DNA from: Anaerobacillus sp.
GTDB taxonomy: Bacteria; Bacillota; Bacilli; Bacillales_H; Anaerobacillaceae
DNA: 5,674 bases
Assembly: GCA_007120055.1 (NCBI GenBank)
Contig: SKOL01000731.1
Coordinates: forward strand, 1-5,674
Reading direction: 5' to 3'
This document shows, piece by piece, positions 1-5,297 of the stretch. The notes beneath the pieces were generated by a model. It was not told the origin of the DNA and did not search any database. It saw nothing but the letters and a program-made list of their open reading frames with translations. Numbering within the stretch: the stretch's first letter is position 1; each line of letters starts with the position of its first letter. The translations under genes were made by a program, and so were the position numbers.

Positions 1-4
1 TAAT

Positions 5-1483
5 ATGAAATTTGATTGCGAAGTCGTTCAAGACTTATATGTTTTATACGAAGAAAATGAGTTATCTCCTAATGTAAGGGCGCGGGTCGATGAACATCTA
101 CAAAGCTGCTCAACATGTAGAGAAATTTATGAGAGTGGTCAAGGTTTTTCTAGTGAAGTGAAAGTCGATAACGAAACGATTGCCCCATCTTCTTCGTTAG
201 ATGAAAAAATAAAAATGAAGCTGAAACTACGAAAAATGAAGATCGCCCTACTTTTTATGGCTTCACTTCTCGTTATATATAGTTTTTTAAATTATGCAGA
301 TAACCGAAAATGGCTCGTTCATGAGCTATCGGTAGCAGCACCTGCCATCAATGATCTTCGATTTCAGATTGAGTCTGCTAAAAGCGATTATGAGTTTAAT
401 CGAAATGTAACGAACAAAACGATGGAGCTTCAAGATTTTAACTCAAGGATCGTACGCTATTTAAACTTTTTAGAAAAAAGAGATTATGAAAACACAACTG
501 GCTCGCTTTTCATTAGTTTTCATTTAAATGATTTCTTAGTATTACTAAACGAAAGGTATCGCCAAGGGCTTTGGAATGAAACGGATGAAATTGCATTTGA
601 ACGAATAAATAATCTTATATTTGAATACCTTGGGCACGTTGAGGAAGAACGAAATCGTGTAAGTTTATTTTCTCGTCTAGATATCGGAAAGATTGTCGAG
701 TTTCATGATCAAATTAATGAATTAACTTATAATTACACTCGATTTCAAAAGCTTCCTGAACAATTAGAAACGTTACCGAAGTCTGAAATTGAAAACCAAC
801 TTATCGACCTTTTTGATTTAGAAGATGAAAATGTTACGGTTAATTTTCTTGAGTGGGCTAATCAAACACCGAAAAGTAATGGACAATATGCTGTAGATAT
901 TCGCAGTAAAGATAGAGATGGAATTACCTACAATGTAACAGTTGACGCTTATACAGGGCAGTTAATTAAATTCAATAATTTCACTAGACAAGACTTTACA
1001 GGAGATGTACTTCCAGAAGCTGAGGCAAGAGAAAATTTACAAAATCTTTTACAAAAACAATATTCCGAACTTCTCGATTGGGATTTTGAATTTTTAGGTA
1101 TGAATTATAACTTTCATAGCAACCAAGATCATCAGTTGTATAGTTATTTAGTAACACCTATTTACGAAGGATACGAGCTCCAACAATCACTTTTTATTTA
1201 TGTAGATGGTAGGTCGGGGCAACTGTATAGATTTATTGCAAGAGAAGGGAATAGTGTTATCGACACTTCGTTATTACCTAGTTCGTTAAAGAGCGACATT
1301 ACGATCGAAGAGGGTCTGAGTAATTTAGAAAAGCGCGAAGGTCAAAAGCTAAGTTATCATTCAACTGGATTGATCAAATCTTTTGTGTTAGGTAATTATC
1401 AATTAGTTCATGTTTATAAAGACCAACATGGGCAAAAAAGATATGTAAACACAGTTACAGGAAAAGAGGAAGTGATCCTGTAA
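5..1483 (+). CDS. Membrane-anchored anti-sigma factor-like protein with zf-HC2 zinc finger and PepSY/YpeB-like C-terminal region
   Basis: The 492-residue protein opens with a zinc-binding anti-sigma (zf-HC2) signature: Cys5, then His31-x3-Cys35-x2-Cys38, with the usual LYEENELS-type stretch between them. A basic stretch (about 65-79) precedes one hydrophobic segment (about 80-96), so the finger should be cytoplasmic and the remaining 390 residues outside. The outer part has a charged helical section (about 110-260), then beta-rich segments resembling PepSY/YpeB repeats at about 262-325, 338-411 and 434-492, with recurring 'vdaYTGQLikF' and 'vDGRSGQLYRF' patterns. Proteins with this finger usually bind an ECF sigma factor encoded just upstream, and that gene would lie left of the window. 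The ATG at base 5 fits the family start, but its ribosome site is outside the window and the frame is open to the edge. Role as a sigma regulator is inferred; the ligand of the outer domain is unknown. Confidence 0.8.
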   Translation: MKFDCEVVQDLYVLYEENELSPNVRARVDEHLQSCSTCREIYESGQGFSSEVKVDNETIAPSSSLDEKIKMKLKLRKMKIALLFMASLLVIYSFLNYADNRKWLVHELSVAAPAINDLRFQIESAKSDYEFNRNVTNKTMELQDFNSRIVRYLNFLEKRDYENTTGSLFISFHLNDFLVLLNERYRQGLWNETDEIAFERINNLIFEYLGHVEEERNRVSLFSRLDIGKIVEFHDQINELTYNYTRFQKLPEQLETLPKSEIENQLIDLFDLEDENVTVNFLEWANQTPKSNGQYAVDIRSKDRDGITYNVTVDAYTGQLIKFNNFTRQDFTGDVLPEAEARENLQNLLQKQYSELLDWDFEFLGMNYNFHSNQDHQLYSYLVTPIYEGYELQQSLFIYVDGRSGQLYRFIAREGNSVIDTSLLPSSLKSDITIEEGLSNLEKREGQKLSYHSTGLIKSFVLGNYQLVHVYKDQHGQKRYVNTVTGKEEVIL

Positions 1484-1533
1484 GACTATAATAGGTTCCA
1501 TTACCTATAAACATTAAAAATGTAACTTGATTT

Positions 1534-1569
1534 GACTAGCAAATTGAAACCAATTTGTTAGTCTTTTTT
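1534..1569 (+). terminator. Rho-independent terminator of the anti-sigma-like gene
   Basis: A 13-bp stem (1534-1546 with 1551-1563) closes a four-base AAAC loop and is followed directly by six T residues (1564-1569). The only imperfect pair is G-U on the plus strand, matching transcription from the gene ending at 1483. Two smaller hairpins lie between the stop codon and this stem (ATAGGT/ACCTAT at 1491-1508 and ACATT/AATGT at 1511-1523), both without a T-tract. Confidence 0.92.
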
Positions 1570-1633
1570 ATTAGTGCTTTGTGAAGGAACTTACTTGAAA
1601 TAACGAGTAGAAGAGTACAACAAGGTGAACAGT

Positions 1634-1665
1634 ATGGGGGAGTGTGCAACAGTGGTTGATGTGCA
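1634..1665. repeat. Inverted partial copy of the sequence at 1914-1939
   Basis: Two blocks here recur on the opposite strand at the far end of the 52-base array. The 15-base block 1634-1648 (ATGGGGGAGTGTGCA) matches the complement of 1914-1928 at 14 of 15 positions. The 12-base block 1654-1665 (GGTTGATGTGCA) matches the complement of 1928-1939 perfectly. The two blocks are in swapped order relative to the right-hand copy, so this is not a simple terminal inverted repeat. It looks like a tandem-repeat fragment that was inverted or permuted. Confidence 0.7.
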
Positions 1666-1676
1666 AATTAGTGTAA

Positions 1677-1939
1677 GTGCCTGAATTCAGAGCTGTCATC
1701 CAAGTTCGGTCACTTAACCCTAGTCTAAGTGCCCTAATTGTACGCTGCATCAGCTAAAGGTAACGCAAGATCTTCTCGCGCGCCCGAACGAAGCGTCGCA
1801 CTCGCCAAAAGGTAACGCGAGACCTTCTCCCGTGCCCAAACGAAGCGTCACATCACCCAAAAAGTAACGCGAGACCTTTTCGCGTGCCCTAACGATATAA
1901 CGAAACCTTTTACTGCGCACTCCCCCATGCACATCAACC
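1677..1939. repeat. Degenerate 52-base tandem repeat array, about five units
   Basis: Units begin with GTGCCC-like anchors at 1677, 1729, 1780, 1832 and 1884 (spacing 52, 51, 52, 52). The second anchor, GTAACGC, recurs at 1760, 1812 and 1864, exactly 52 apart. The two best units (1780-1831 and 1832-1883) agree at about 42 of 52 positions by hand count. The first unit is strongly diverged and the last is shortened and diverged up to about 1939. Each central unit carries an imperfect dyad of the form ACGCGAGA-cc-TCTCGCGT; in the unit at 1864 the outer arms ACGCGA (1867-1872) and TCGCGT (1880-1885) are perfect. Unit length is not a multiple of three, arguing against a repeat protein. Function unknown. 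Confidence 0.85.
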
Positions 1940-1951
1940 TCATTATTTGCA

Positions 1952-2072
1952 GCATTGACGTCGTTTCGGGCATTGAAACTGACTTTTGGCGCATTGAATA
2001 GATTTTTTCAGCATAGAACGGACATTTCGGGGCATTAAAGTCGAGATTTGCAGCATTGATGTAAACAAGAGC
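1952..2072. repeat. Array of about 21-base GCATTGA repeats, six units
   Basis: GCAT(T/A)GA-type cores start at 1952, 1970, 1991, 2011, 2032 and 2053, giving steps of 18, 21, 20, 21 and 21 bases. Between cores there is a loosely conserved stretch of the type 'rACkgACtTTTsGGg'. The period is close to two helical turns of DNA, so the cores would lie on one face. The array ends less than 60 bases before the likely core promoter of the lactate permease. It could be a multi-site binding region or simply diverged repeat DNA; the sequence alone does not decide. Confidence 0.72.
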
Positions 2073-2098
2073 TTTTATCCAATGAATAGGTTTTGCTA

Positions 2099-2128
2099 TT
2101 GTTATAAATCCTAAGTGAATAAGATAAT
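2099..2128 (+). promoter_or_regulatory. Candidate promoter of the lactate permease gene
   Basis: TTGTTA (2099-2104) and GATAAT (2123-2128), 18 bases apart, each match four to five positions of the sigma-A consensus. An alternative -10, TATAAA at 2103-2108, has no convincing -35 at the right distance. Both lie in the only AT-rich stretch between the repeat array and the gene. The choice matters for the dyad at 2109-2154, because these starts would fall inside it. Weak assignment. Confidence 0.35.
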
Positions 2129-2154
2129 TTTATTTTCTACATATTTACTTAGGA
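2109..2154 (+). promoter_or_regulatory. 13-bp dyad overlapping the permease promoter and ribosome site
   Basis: TCCTAAGTGAATA (2109-2121) can pair with TATTTACTTAGGA (2142-2154): 13 bp with a single G-U, around a 20-base loop. The right arm includes the first bases of the AGGAAAGG ribosome site (2151-2158). As RNA it could mask translation initiation, but that requires transcription starting upstream of 2109. As DNA it has arms about 33 bp apart, near three helical turns, and would suit a dimeric or looping repressor. No match to a named operator is claimed. Confidence 0.6.
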
Positions 2155-2168
2155 AAGGACTAGTTAAA

Positions 2169-3851
2169 ATGCTTACTACATTAGTTGCGTTAACACCTAT
2201 CATTGCAGTTTTACTTTTTTTAGTCGTACTAAGGATGCCGGCAATTAAAGCAATGCCAATTAGCCTTTTAGCGACCGCTATATTGGCGATCGTTTATTGG
2301 CAAGTCCCGATAATTCAAGTGCTAGCTGCATCACTTGAGGGAATTATTATCGGGGTCTCTATTTTATATATCGTTTTTGGGGCGATCCTTCTTCTCAATA
2401 CCCTAAAGCTAAGTGGAGCCATCGATACAATTAGAAATAGCTTTTTAGGAATATCGGCAGACCGTCGTGTTCAACTAATAATTATCGCTTGGTTGTTCGG
2501 AGCATTCATAGAAGGAGCAGCGGGCTTTGGAACGCCAGCTGCGATTGGTGCACCACTTATGGTTGCTTTAGGCTTTCCACCACTAGCTGCTGTTGTACTA
2601 GCTTTAATCGCAGATAGTAGTCCGGTATCGTTTGGAGCTGTTGGGACACCGATCATTGTAGGGGTAAACCAAGGGCTTCAAGAAGGATCAGAGATTGCGT
2701 CAATTGTTCAACCATACTTAGGAGATATGGCGATGCTAGACTATATGAGCATCCTAGGTGCACAAATAATGAGAATTGATATTTTTGTTGGAACTTTTAT
2801 GCCGTTAATTTTAGTATTAATGTTAACAAAGTTTTTTGGTAAAAATCGTTCATTCCGTGAAGGCTTACAAGTTTGGAAATTTGCGCTTTTTGCAGGGCTT
2901 GCATTTACAGTTCCAGCCTTAATAGTGGCAACGTTTTTAGGCCCAGAGTTCCCATCGATTTTTGGTGGCTTAATCGGACTAATCATTGTCGTTCCAGCAG
3001 CTAAAAAAGGCTTTTTATTACCTAAAAAACCTTGGGATTTCCCTGAAAAATCTTCTTGGTTAAAAACTTGGATTGGACAAGAGTTTGCAAGTGAAGGTCC
3101 TGAAGTAAAGGAAAAGGGAATGAAAAAAGAGTTACCGTTGTTAGTAGCTTGGATACCGTATTTATTAGTCGGCTTTTTTCTCGTATTAACACGTCTTGAA
3201 TTTTTACCATTAAAACAATGGTTGTTAAGCATTAAAATTACTTGGAACAACATTTTAGGCACAAACATTGGAACATCACTTGAGCCGCTATATTTGCCAG
3301 GTTCAGTATTTGTTTTAGTCGTTTTAATTACGTTCTTTGTGCATAAAATGAATGCTTCACAGCTTACGCAAACATTTTCAATGTCAGGAAAAGCGATCGT
3401 CGGCAGTGCGATAGCTTTGTTTACTGCTGTTCCGATGGTGCGGATTTTTATCAATTCAGGATTAAATGGTGCTAACTTACAAAGCATGCCCATTGAGTTA
3501 GCGAATACGGCATCTGCAATGATGGGTGGCTCTTGGCCACTTGTTGCTCCTTTAATCGGCGCTTTAGGTTCCTTCATTTCAGGTAGTGCCACATTCAGTA
3601 ATATGATGTTCTCGTTGTTTCAGTTTAGTGTTGCCGACCAAATTGCTGTCGACCCAACGATCGTTTTAAGCATGCAAGTACTAGGGTCGAATGCCGGAAA
3701 TATGATTTGTGTTTTGAATGTCGTTGCGGCAGCCTCTGTCGTTGGCTTGTTAGGAAAAGAGGGTGCGATTATACGAATGACTTTAGGTCCAATGCTCTTT
3801 TACTCTTTTGCAGCTGGAACGATCGGTTTAATACTTGCGTATCTTCTATAA
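2169..3851 (+). CDS. lctP: L-lactate permease (LctP/LldP family)
   Basis: A very hydrophobic protein of 560 residues from the chosen start, the usual size for the lactate permease family (TC 2.A.14), which imports L-lactate, and often glycolate, with protons. Many membrane segments are visible from residue 3 onward. Family signatures are clear: [11 protein letters not shown] at about 115-125, [12 protein letters not shown] at about 151-162, [13 protein letters not shown] at about 469-481 and GNMICVLN from about 510. In the third motif an Ala stands where many members have Asp or Asn (GS-D/N-T), so substrate preference may differ. A GTG at 2115 extends the frame by 18 codons, but the ATG at 2169 has AGGAAAGG (2151-2158) at the right distance, and its product begins like the family. 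No lactate dehydrogenase or lut gene is adjacent; the gene forms its own unit with a terminator after it. Confidence 0.93.
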   Translation: MLTTLVALTPIIAVLLFLVVLRMPAIKAMPISLLATAILAIVYWQVPIIQVLAASLEGIIIGVSILYIVFGAILLLNTLKLSGAIDTIRNSFLGISADRRVQLIIIAWLFGAFIEGAAGFGTPAAIGAPLMVALGFPPLAAVVLALIADSSPVSFGAVGTPIIVGVNQGLQEGSEIASIVQPYLGDMAMLDYMSILGAQIMRIDIFVGTFMPLILVLMLTKFFGKNRSFREGLQVWKFALFAGLAFTVPALIVATFLGPEFPSIFGGLIGLIIVVPAAKKGFLLPKKPWDFPEKSSWLKTWIGQEFASEGPEVKEKGMKKELPLLVAWIPYLLVGFFLVLTRLEFLPLKQWLLSIKITWNNILGTNIGTSLEPLYLPGSVFVLVVLITFFVHKMNASQLTQTFSMSGKAIVGSAIALFTAVPMVRIFINSGLNGANLQSMPIELANTASAMMGGSWPLVAPLIGALGSFISGSATFSNMMFSLFQFSVADQIAVDPTIVLSMQVLGSNAGNMICVLNVVAAASVVGLLGKEGAIIRMTLGPMLFYSFAAGTIGLILAYLL

Positions 3852-3871
3852 GGCGCTTCCACCTTTCTACA

Positions 3872-3914
3872 AGGTTGTTTCCAATTGATTTATTTGGGAC
3901 AGCCTCTTTTTTAA
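3872..3914 (+). terminator. Rho-independent terminator of the lactate permease gene
   Basis: AGGTTGTTTC (3872-3881) pairs with GGGACAGCCT (3896-3905) over 10 bp, with three G-U pairs on the plus strand, around a 14-base loop. CTTTTTT follows at 3906-3912. It lies 20 bases after the permease stop and also abuts the promoter region of yfhH. Confidence 0.82.
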
Positions 3915-3924
3915 TTGTTATAAT
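3894..3924 (+). promoter_or_regulatory. Candidate sigma-A promoter of yfhH
   Basis: A perfect TATAAT -10 box lies at 3919-3924, 30 bases before the yfhH start codon. The best -35, TTGGGA at 3894-3899, is 19 bases away, rather long, and sits inside the 3' arm of the preceding terminator. The -10 is convincing, the -35 is not. Confidence 0.55.
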
Positions 3925-3954
3925 GGACGGAGATATAATTTAGGAGGAATGGTC

Positions 3955-4284
3955 ATGGAAAAAAGATATAGTGAGTTTTCAGTATATGAACTTCGTCAAG
4001 AAATAGCAACTTTAAATGATAAAGCTCGTAAAGCAGAGCAAATGGGAATGATTAACGAATTAGCGGTTTATGAGCGTAAGATCGCAATGGCCAAAGCATA
4101 TTTATTAAATCCAGAAGATTTTAAAGCGGGAGAAACCTATGAACTTCAAGGTGCAGAAGGCACTCTATTTAAAATATCATACATGAATGGTGTGTTCGCT
4201 TGGGGTTATCGAGATGGAAATGAAAAAGAGGAAGAAGCATTTCCGATTTCAATGCTCGTTCGCAAAGTTGGCGAATTGAGTTAG
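3955..4284 (+). CDS. yfhH: YfhH family protein (DUF1811)
   Basis: A 109-residue soluble protein recognised as YfhH of Bacillus (DUF1811 family). The first half (about 5-50) is charged and helical, including KARKAEQMGMINELAVYERKI-type sequence. The second half (about 55-105) is beta-rich, with the characteristic GVFAWGYRDG and EEEAFPISML segments of an SH3-like fold. Two ATGs lie in frame, at 3949 and 3955. AGGAGG at 3942-3947 leaves one base to the first and seven to the second, so 3955 is the real start and gives the family N-terminus MEKRYS. In B. subtilis yfhH follows recX; here it follows the lactate permease. The molecular function is not established. No clear terminator is visible downstream on the plus strand; transcription would run into the structured minus-strand element. 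Confidence 0.93.
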   Translation: MEKRYSEFSVYELRQEIATLNDKARKAEQMGMINELAVYERKIAMAKAYLLNPEDFKAGETYELQGAEGTLFKISYMNGVFAWGYRDGNEKEEEAFPISMLVRKVGELS

Positions 4285-4319
4285 TTGTATTACCGGGCTT
4301 TTTGAACAACTTCTTATAG

Positions 4320-4429
4320 AAATAAAAAGGCTGCCCCTCAATGAGACAACCGAAAGTATTGATTTAAACTAAACTCGCCCCTGCAAGAGCTCAGTTTAAA
4401 AACAAATATTTCAGTCGATAGGAGCAGCC
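4320..4429 (-). ncRNA. Multi-stem structured element with U-tract after the ypzG-like gene
   Basis: Read on the minus strand, an outer 9-bp stem joins GGCTGCTCC (4429-4421) with GGGGCAGCC (4337-4329), followed at once by TTTTTATTT (4328-4320). Inside are a 14-bp stem (4400-4387 with 4376-4363, 10-base loop) and a 5-bp stem (4362-4358 with 4342-4338). Stems two, three and the outer arm abut with no unpaired base on the 3' side, like a three-way junction. Three pairs are G-U on the minus strand but A-C mismatches on the plus strand, which indicates a minus-strand RNA. It begins 10 bases after the ypzG-like stop codon, so it can act as that unit's terminator. It may be an elaborate terminator, a small RNA from the 3' UTR, or a decayed inverted-repeat element. 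No known RNA family recognised. Confidence 0.6.
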
Positions 4430-4439
4430 CTACGTACCA

Positions 4440-4595
4440 CTACGATCTTTTACGCGTTTGAATTTGCAGAACGTAGTTATGAAGACTTTGTTGAGTTTCA
4501 CCATTTACTTGCATAAATGCATGTTTTGGATTTGCACGTGGAGAATTGAACGGATCTTGATAGTTGGCACGGTGGTCCTTACTATTTTTTGCCAA
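4440..4595 (-). CDS. ypzG: YpzG-like small protein
   Basis: A 51-residue, polar, basic protein with no membrane segment. It carries the two short motifs I associate with the YpzG family of Bacillus: DPFNSPRANPKHAF (about 14-27) and QVNGETQQ (about 29-36), and ends in QTRKRS. Translation starts at a TTG (4595-4593): AGGAGGTG (4609-4602 on the minus strand) lies eight bases upstream, and no ATG in the frame is compatible with the motifs. It follows sspK by 51 bases on the same strand without an intervening terminator, so both are probably co-transcribed late in sporulation. Function unknown; a spore-associated role is inferred from the neighbour and the composition. In B. subtilis ypzG is not next to sspK. 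Confidence 0.8.
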   Translation of the reverse strand: MAKNSKDHRANYQDPFNSPRANPKHAFMQVNGETQQSLHNYVLQIQTRKRS

Positions 4596-4646
4596 GATTA
4601 GCACCTCCTAGATTAATCCAAAGCTTACAAAGATAATCAAATCGTC

Positions 4647-4796
4647 CTATTTACGATTTTCGTTAGAGTTTCTCATTCGTTCTCGAGGATGATCTCTCAT
4701 TGTGCCATCGGCTCTCTTAGAAGAATATTCTTCCTTTGCACGCGGCTCGCCATGGAAAGACATTCGATTTGGGAAACCTTTTTCTTTGTTACGCAT
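4647..4796 (-). CDS. sspK: Small acid-soluble spore protein K
   Basis: A 49-residue, highly charged protein rich in Arg, Lys, Glu and Asn, recognised as SspK. It contains the family stretches [10 protein letters not shown] at the start, [15 protein letters not shown] (about 17-31) and HPRERMR (about 36-42). SspK is one of the minor small acid-soluble proteins made in the developing forespore under sigma-G. The ATG at 4796 is preceded by AAAGGAGG (4813-4806, minus strand) with nine bases between. A sigma-G-type -10 lies further upstream. It is divergent from yfhJ and is followed by the ypzG-like gene. The gene is short enough to be missed by length-filtered gene calling. Confidence 0.93.
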   Translation of the reverse strand: MRNKEKGFPNRMSFHGEPRAKEEYSSKRADGTMRDHPRERMRNSNENRK

Positions 4797-4830
4797 CAGG
4801 TGAAACCTCCTTTATAAGTCGGTACAATGT

Positions 4831-4862
4831 TAGTATGAGTTTTCCGTAACAGATTATAATAA
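4831..4862 (-). promoter_or_regulatory. Candidate sigma-G promoter of sspK
   Basis: On the minus strand CATACTA (4837-4831) matches the sigma-G -10 consensus exactly, 34 bases before the start codon. The best -35 is TTATTA (4862-4857), four of six positions of TGAATA, with a slightly long spacer of 19. The known forespore expression of sspK supports the assignment. Confidence 0.65.
4855..4860 (+). promoter_or_regulatory. -10 box candidate for yfhJ
   Basis: TATAAT on the plus strand, 36 bases before the yfhJ start. No good -35 is visible 16-18 bases upstream. The hexamer overlaps the proposed -35 of the opposing sspK promoter, so the two polymerases would compete for the same bases. Confidence 0.45.
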
Positions 4863-4896
4863 GCAATTAATGTAATGAATAGGAGACAATTGCATC

Positions 4897-5145
4897 ATGG
4901 AAGAAAAACTAGATCGCCTCGCTAAAACGTTATTAGCAAAAAACAGTGAGTTAACATATGGCTTGGCCCGCAATTGGGTCGAAGCGCTTTGGGAAGATTT
5001 TGAAACAACAAGAGCGAAAGCAGGTAGATCCTATGAAGGCCAACACATAACAGAAATGATTGTTGCCCAGTGGATCCAACATTATGGTGAAAAACTCCAC
5101 GAGTTTGCATCAACGAACGAAAAATTTAAACACTTATTAAAATAA
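4897..5145 (+). CDS. yfhJ: YfhJ family (WVELL) protein
   Basis: An 82-residue, mostly helical soluble protein recognised as YfhJ. The family is named for a WVELL motif; here it reads WVEAL (27-31) within ARNWVEALWEDFE. Further conserved parts are KAGRSYEG (about 41-48), a VAQWIQHYGEKLHEF helix (about 56-70) and the terminal KFKHLLK. AGGAG at 4881-4885 lies 11 bases before the ATG, slightly far but usable. It is divergent from sspK and convergent with yfhP, as part of the conserved yfh neighbourhood. Function is not established. Confidence 0.92.
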   Translation: MEEKLDRLAKTLLAKNSELTYGLARNWVEALWEDFETTRAKAGRSYEGQHITEMIVAQWIQHYGEKLHEFASTNEKFKHLLK

Positions 5146-5184
5146 TGTTTGAATTGCAAAAGCGGAAATTTGGCTAAAAAAACG

Positions 5185-5225
5185 TAAAAAAGCTTCGAAG
5201 CACAAACAAAGAACTTCGAAGCTTT
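5185..5225 (-). terminator. Terminator of yfhP, probably bidirectional with yfhJ
   Basis: AAAGCTTCGAAG (5189-5200) and CTTCGAAGCTTT (5214-5225) form a perfect 12-bp stem with a 13-base loop. On the minus strand the stem is followed by a T run and then a second one (5180-5175 region, seven T), a good tail for yfhP. On the plus strand only TTT-A-CTT follows, so termination of yfhJ would be weaker. Each arm is itself built on a palindrome (GCTTCGAAGC on the left). Confidence 0.8.
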
Positions 5226-5233
5226 ACTTACAT

Positions 5234-5294
5234 AACTCAAAACTCAAAATTCAAAACTGAACTCAACACTCAAAACACAAAATTCAAAACTGAA
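5234..5294. repeat. A-rich short direct repeats between terminator and yfhP stop
   Basis: This stretch is made of ACTCAAAA and ATTCAAAA variants. A perfect 17-base direct repeat occurs at 5245-5261 and 5278-5294, 33 bases apart. It is almost free of G. In the minus-strand transcript it would be a U-rich 3' untranslated stretch before the terminator. Likely slippage-derived sequence; no function assigned. Confidence 0.7.
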
Positions 5295-5297
5295 ATA

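Larger units (their letters stand above)
1484..2168. other. Long gene-free intergenic region with two repeat arrays
   Basis: Nearly 700 bases separate the anti-sigma-like gene from the permease start. I see no credible coding frame: the one open minus-strand frame (1932-1750) is made of the 52-base repeats. In order it holds a terminator, about 60 bases with no recognisable signal (1570-1633), an inverted fragment of the 52-base repeat, the 52-base array, the 21-base array, and the promoter and leader of the permease. The 52-base array is visibly richer in G and C than its AT-rich surroundings. Confidence 0.75.

Noticed and set aside
1750..1932. Minus-strand open frame of 60 codons
   Set aside because: It lies wholly in the 52-base repeat array, has no ribosome site, and its sequence reflects repeat units read in shifting frames. 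The GC-rich repeat simply lacks stop codons.
1677..2072. CRISPR array
   Set aside because: The repeats are contiguous and diverged along their whole length, with no unique spacers of constant size between conserved repeats, and no cas gene is near.
2115..2168. GTG-started N-terminal extension of the permease by 18 residues
   Set aside because: There is no ribosome site before 2115, the codon lies in a dyad arm, and the ATG at 2169 has AGGAAAGG at normal distance and gives the family-type N-terminus.
2741..3592. Minus-strand open frame of 283 codons
   Set aside because: It is antisense to the lactate permease, whose family motifs are unmistakable on the plus strand. The product has no recognisable motif or ribosome site; the shorter antisense frames at 2471-2656 and 3022-3210 are rejected likewise.
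3707..3943. Plus-strand open frame of 78 codons over the permease end
   Set aside because: It overlaps the permease in another frame, crosses the terminator hairpin and lacks a ribosome site.
4329..4429. Simple transposon-derived miniature element with terminal inverted repeats
   Set aside because: The ends GGCTGCYCCT are inverted repeats, but no target duplication is visible and the G-U asymmetry favours an RNA structure. It is kept as an alternative, not as the call.
4922..5113. Minus-strand open frame of 63 codons
   Set aside because: It is antisense to yfhJ, which is well supported; the product has no recognisable features.
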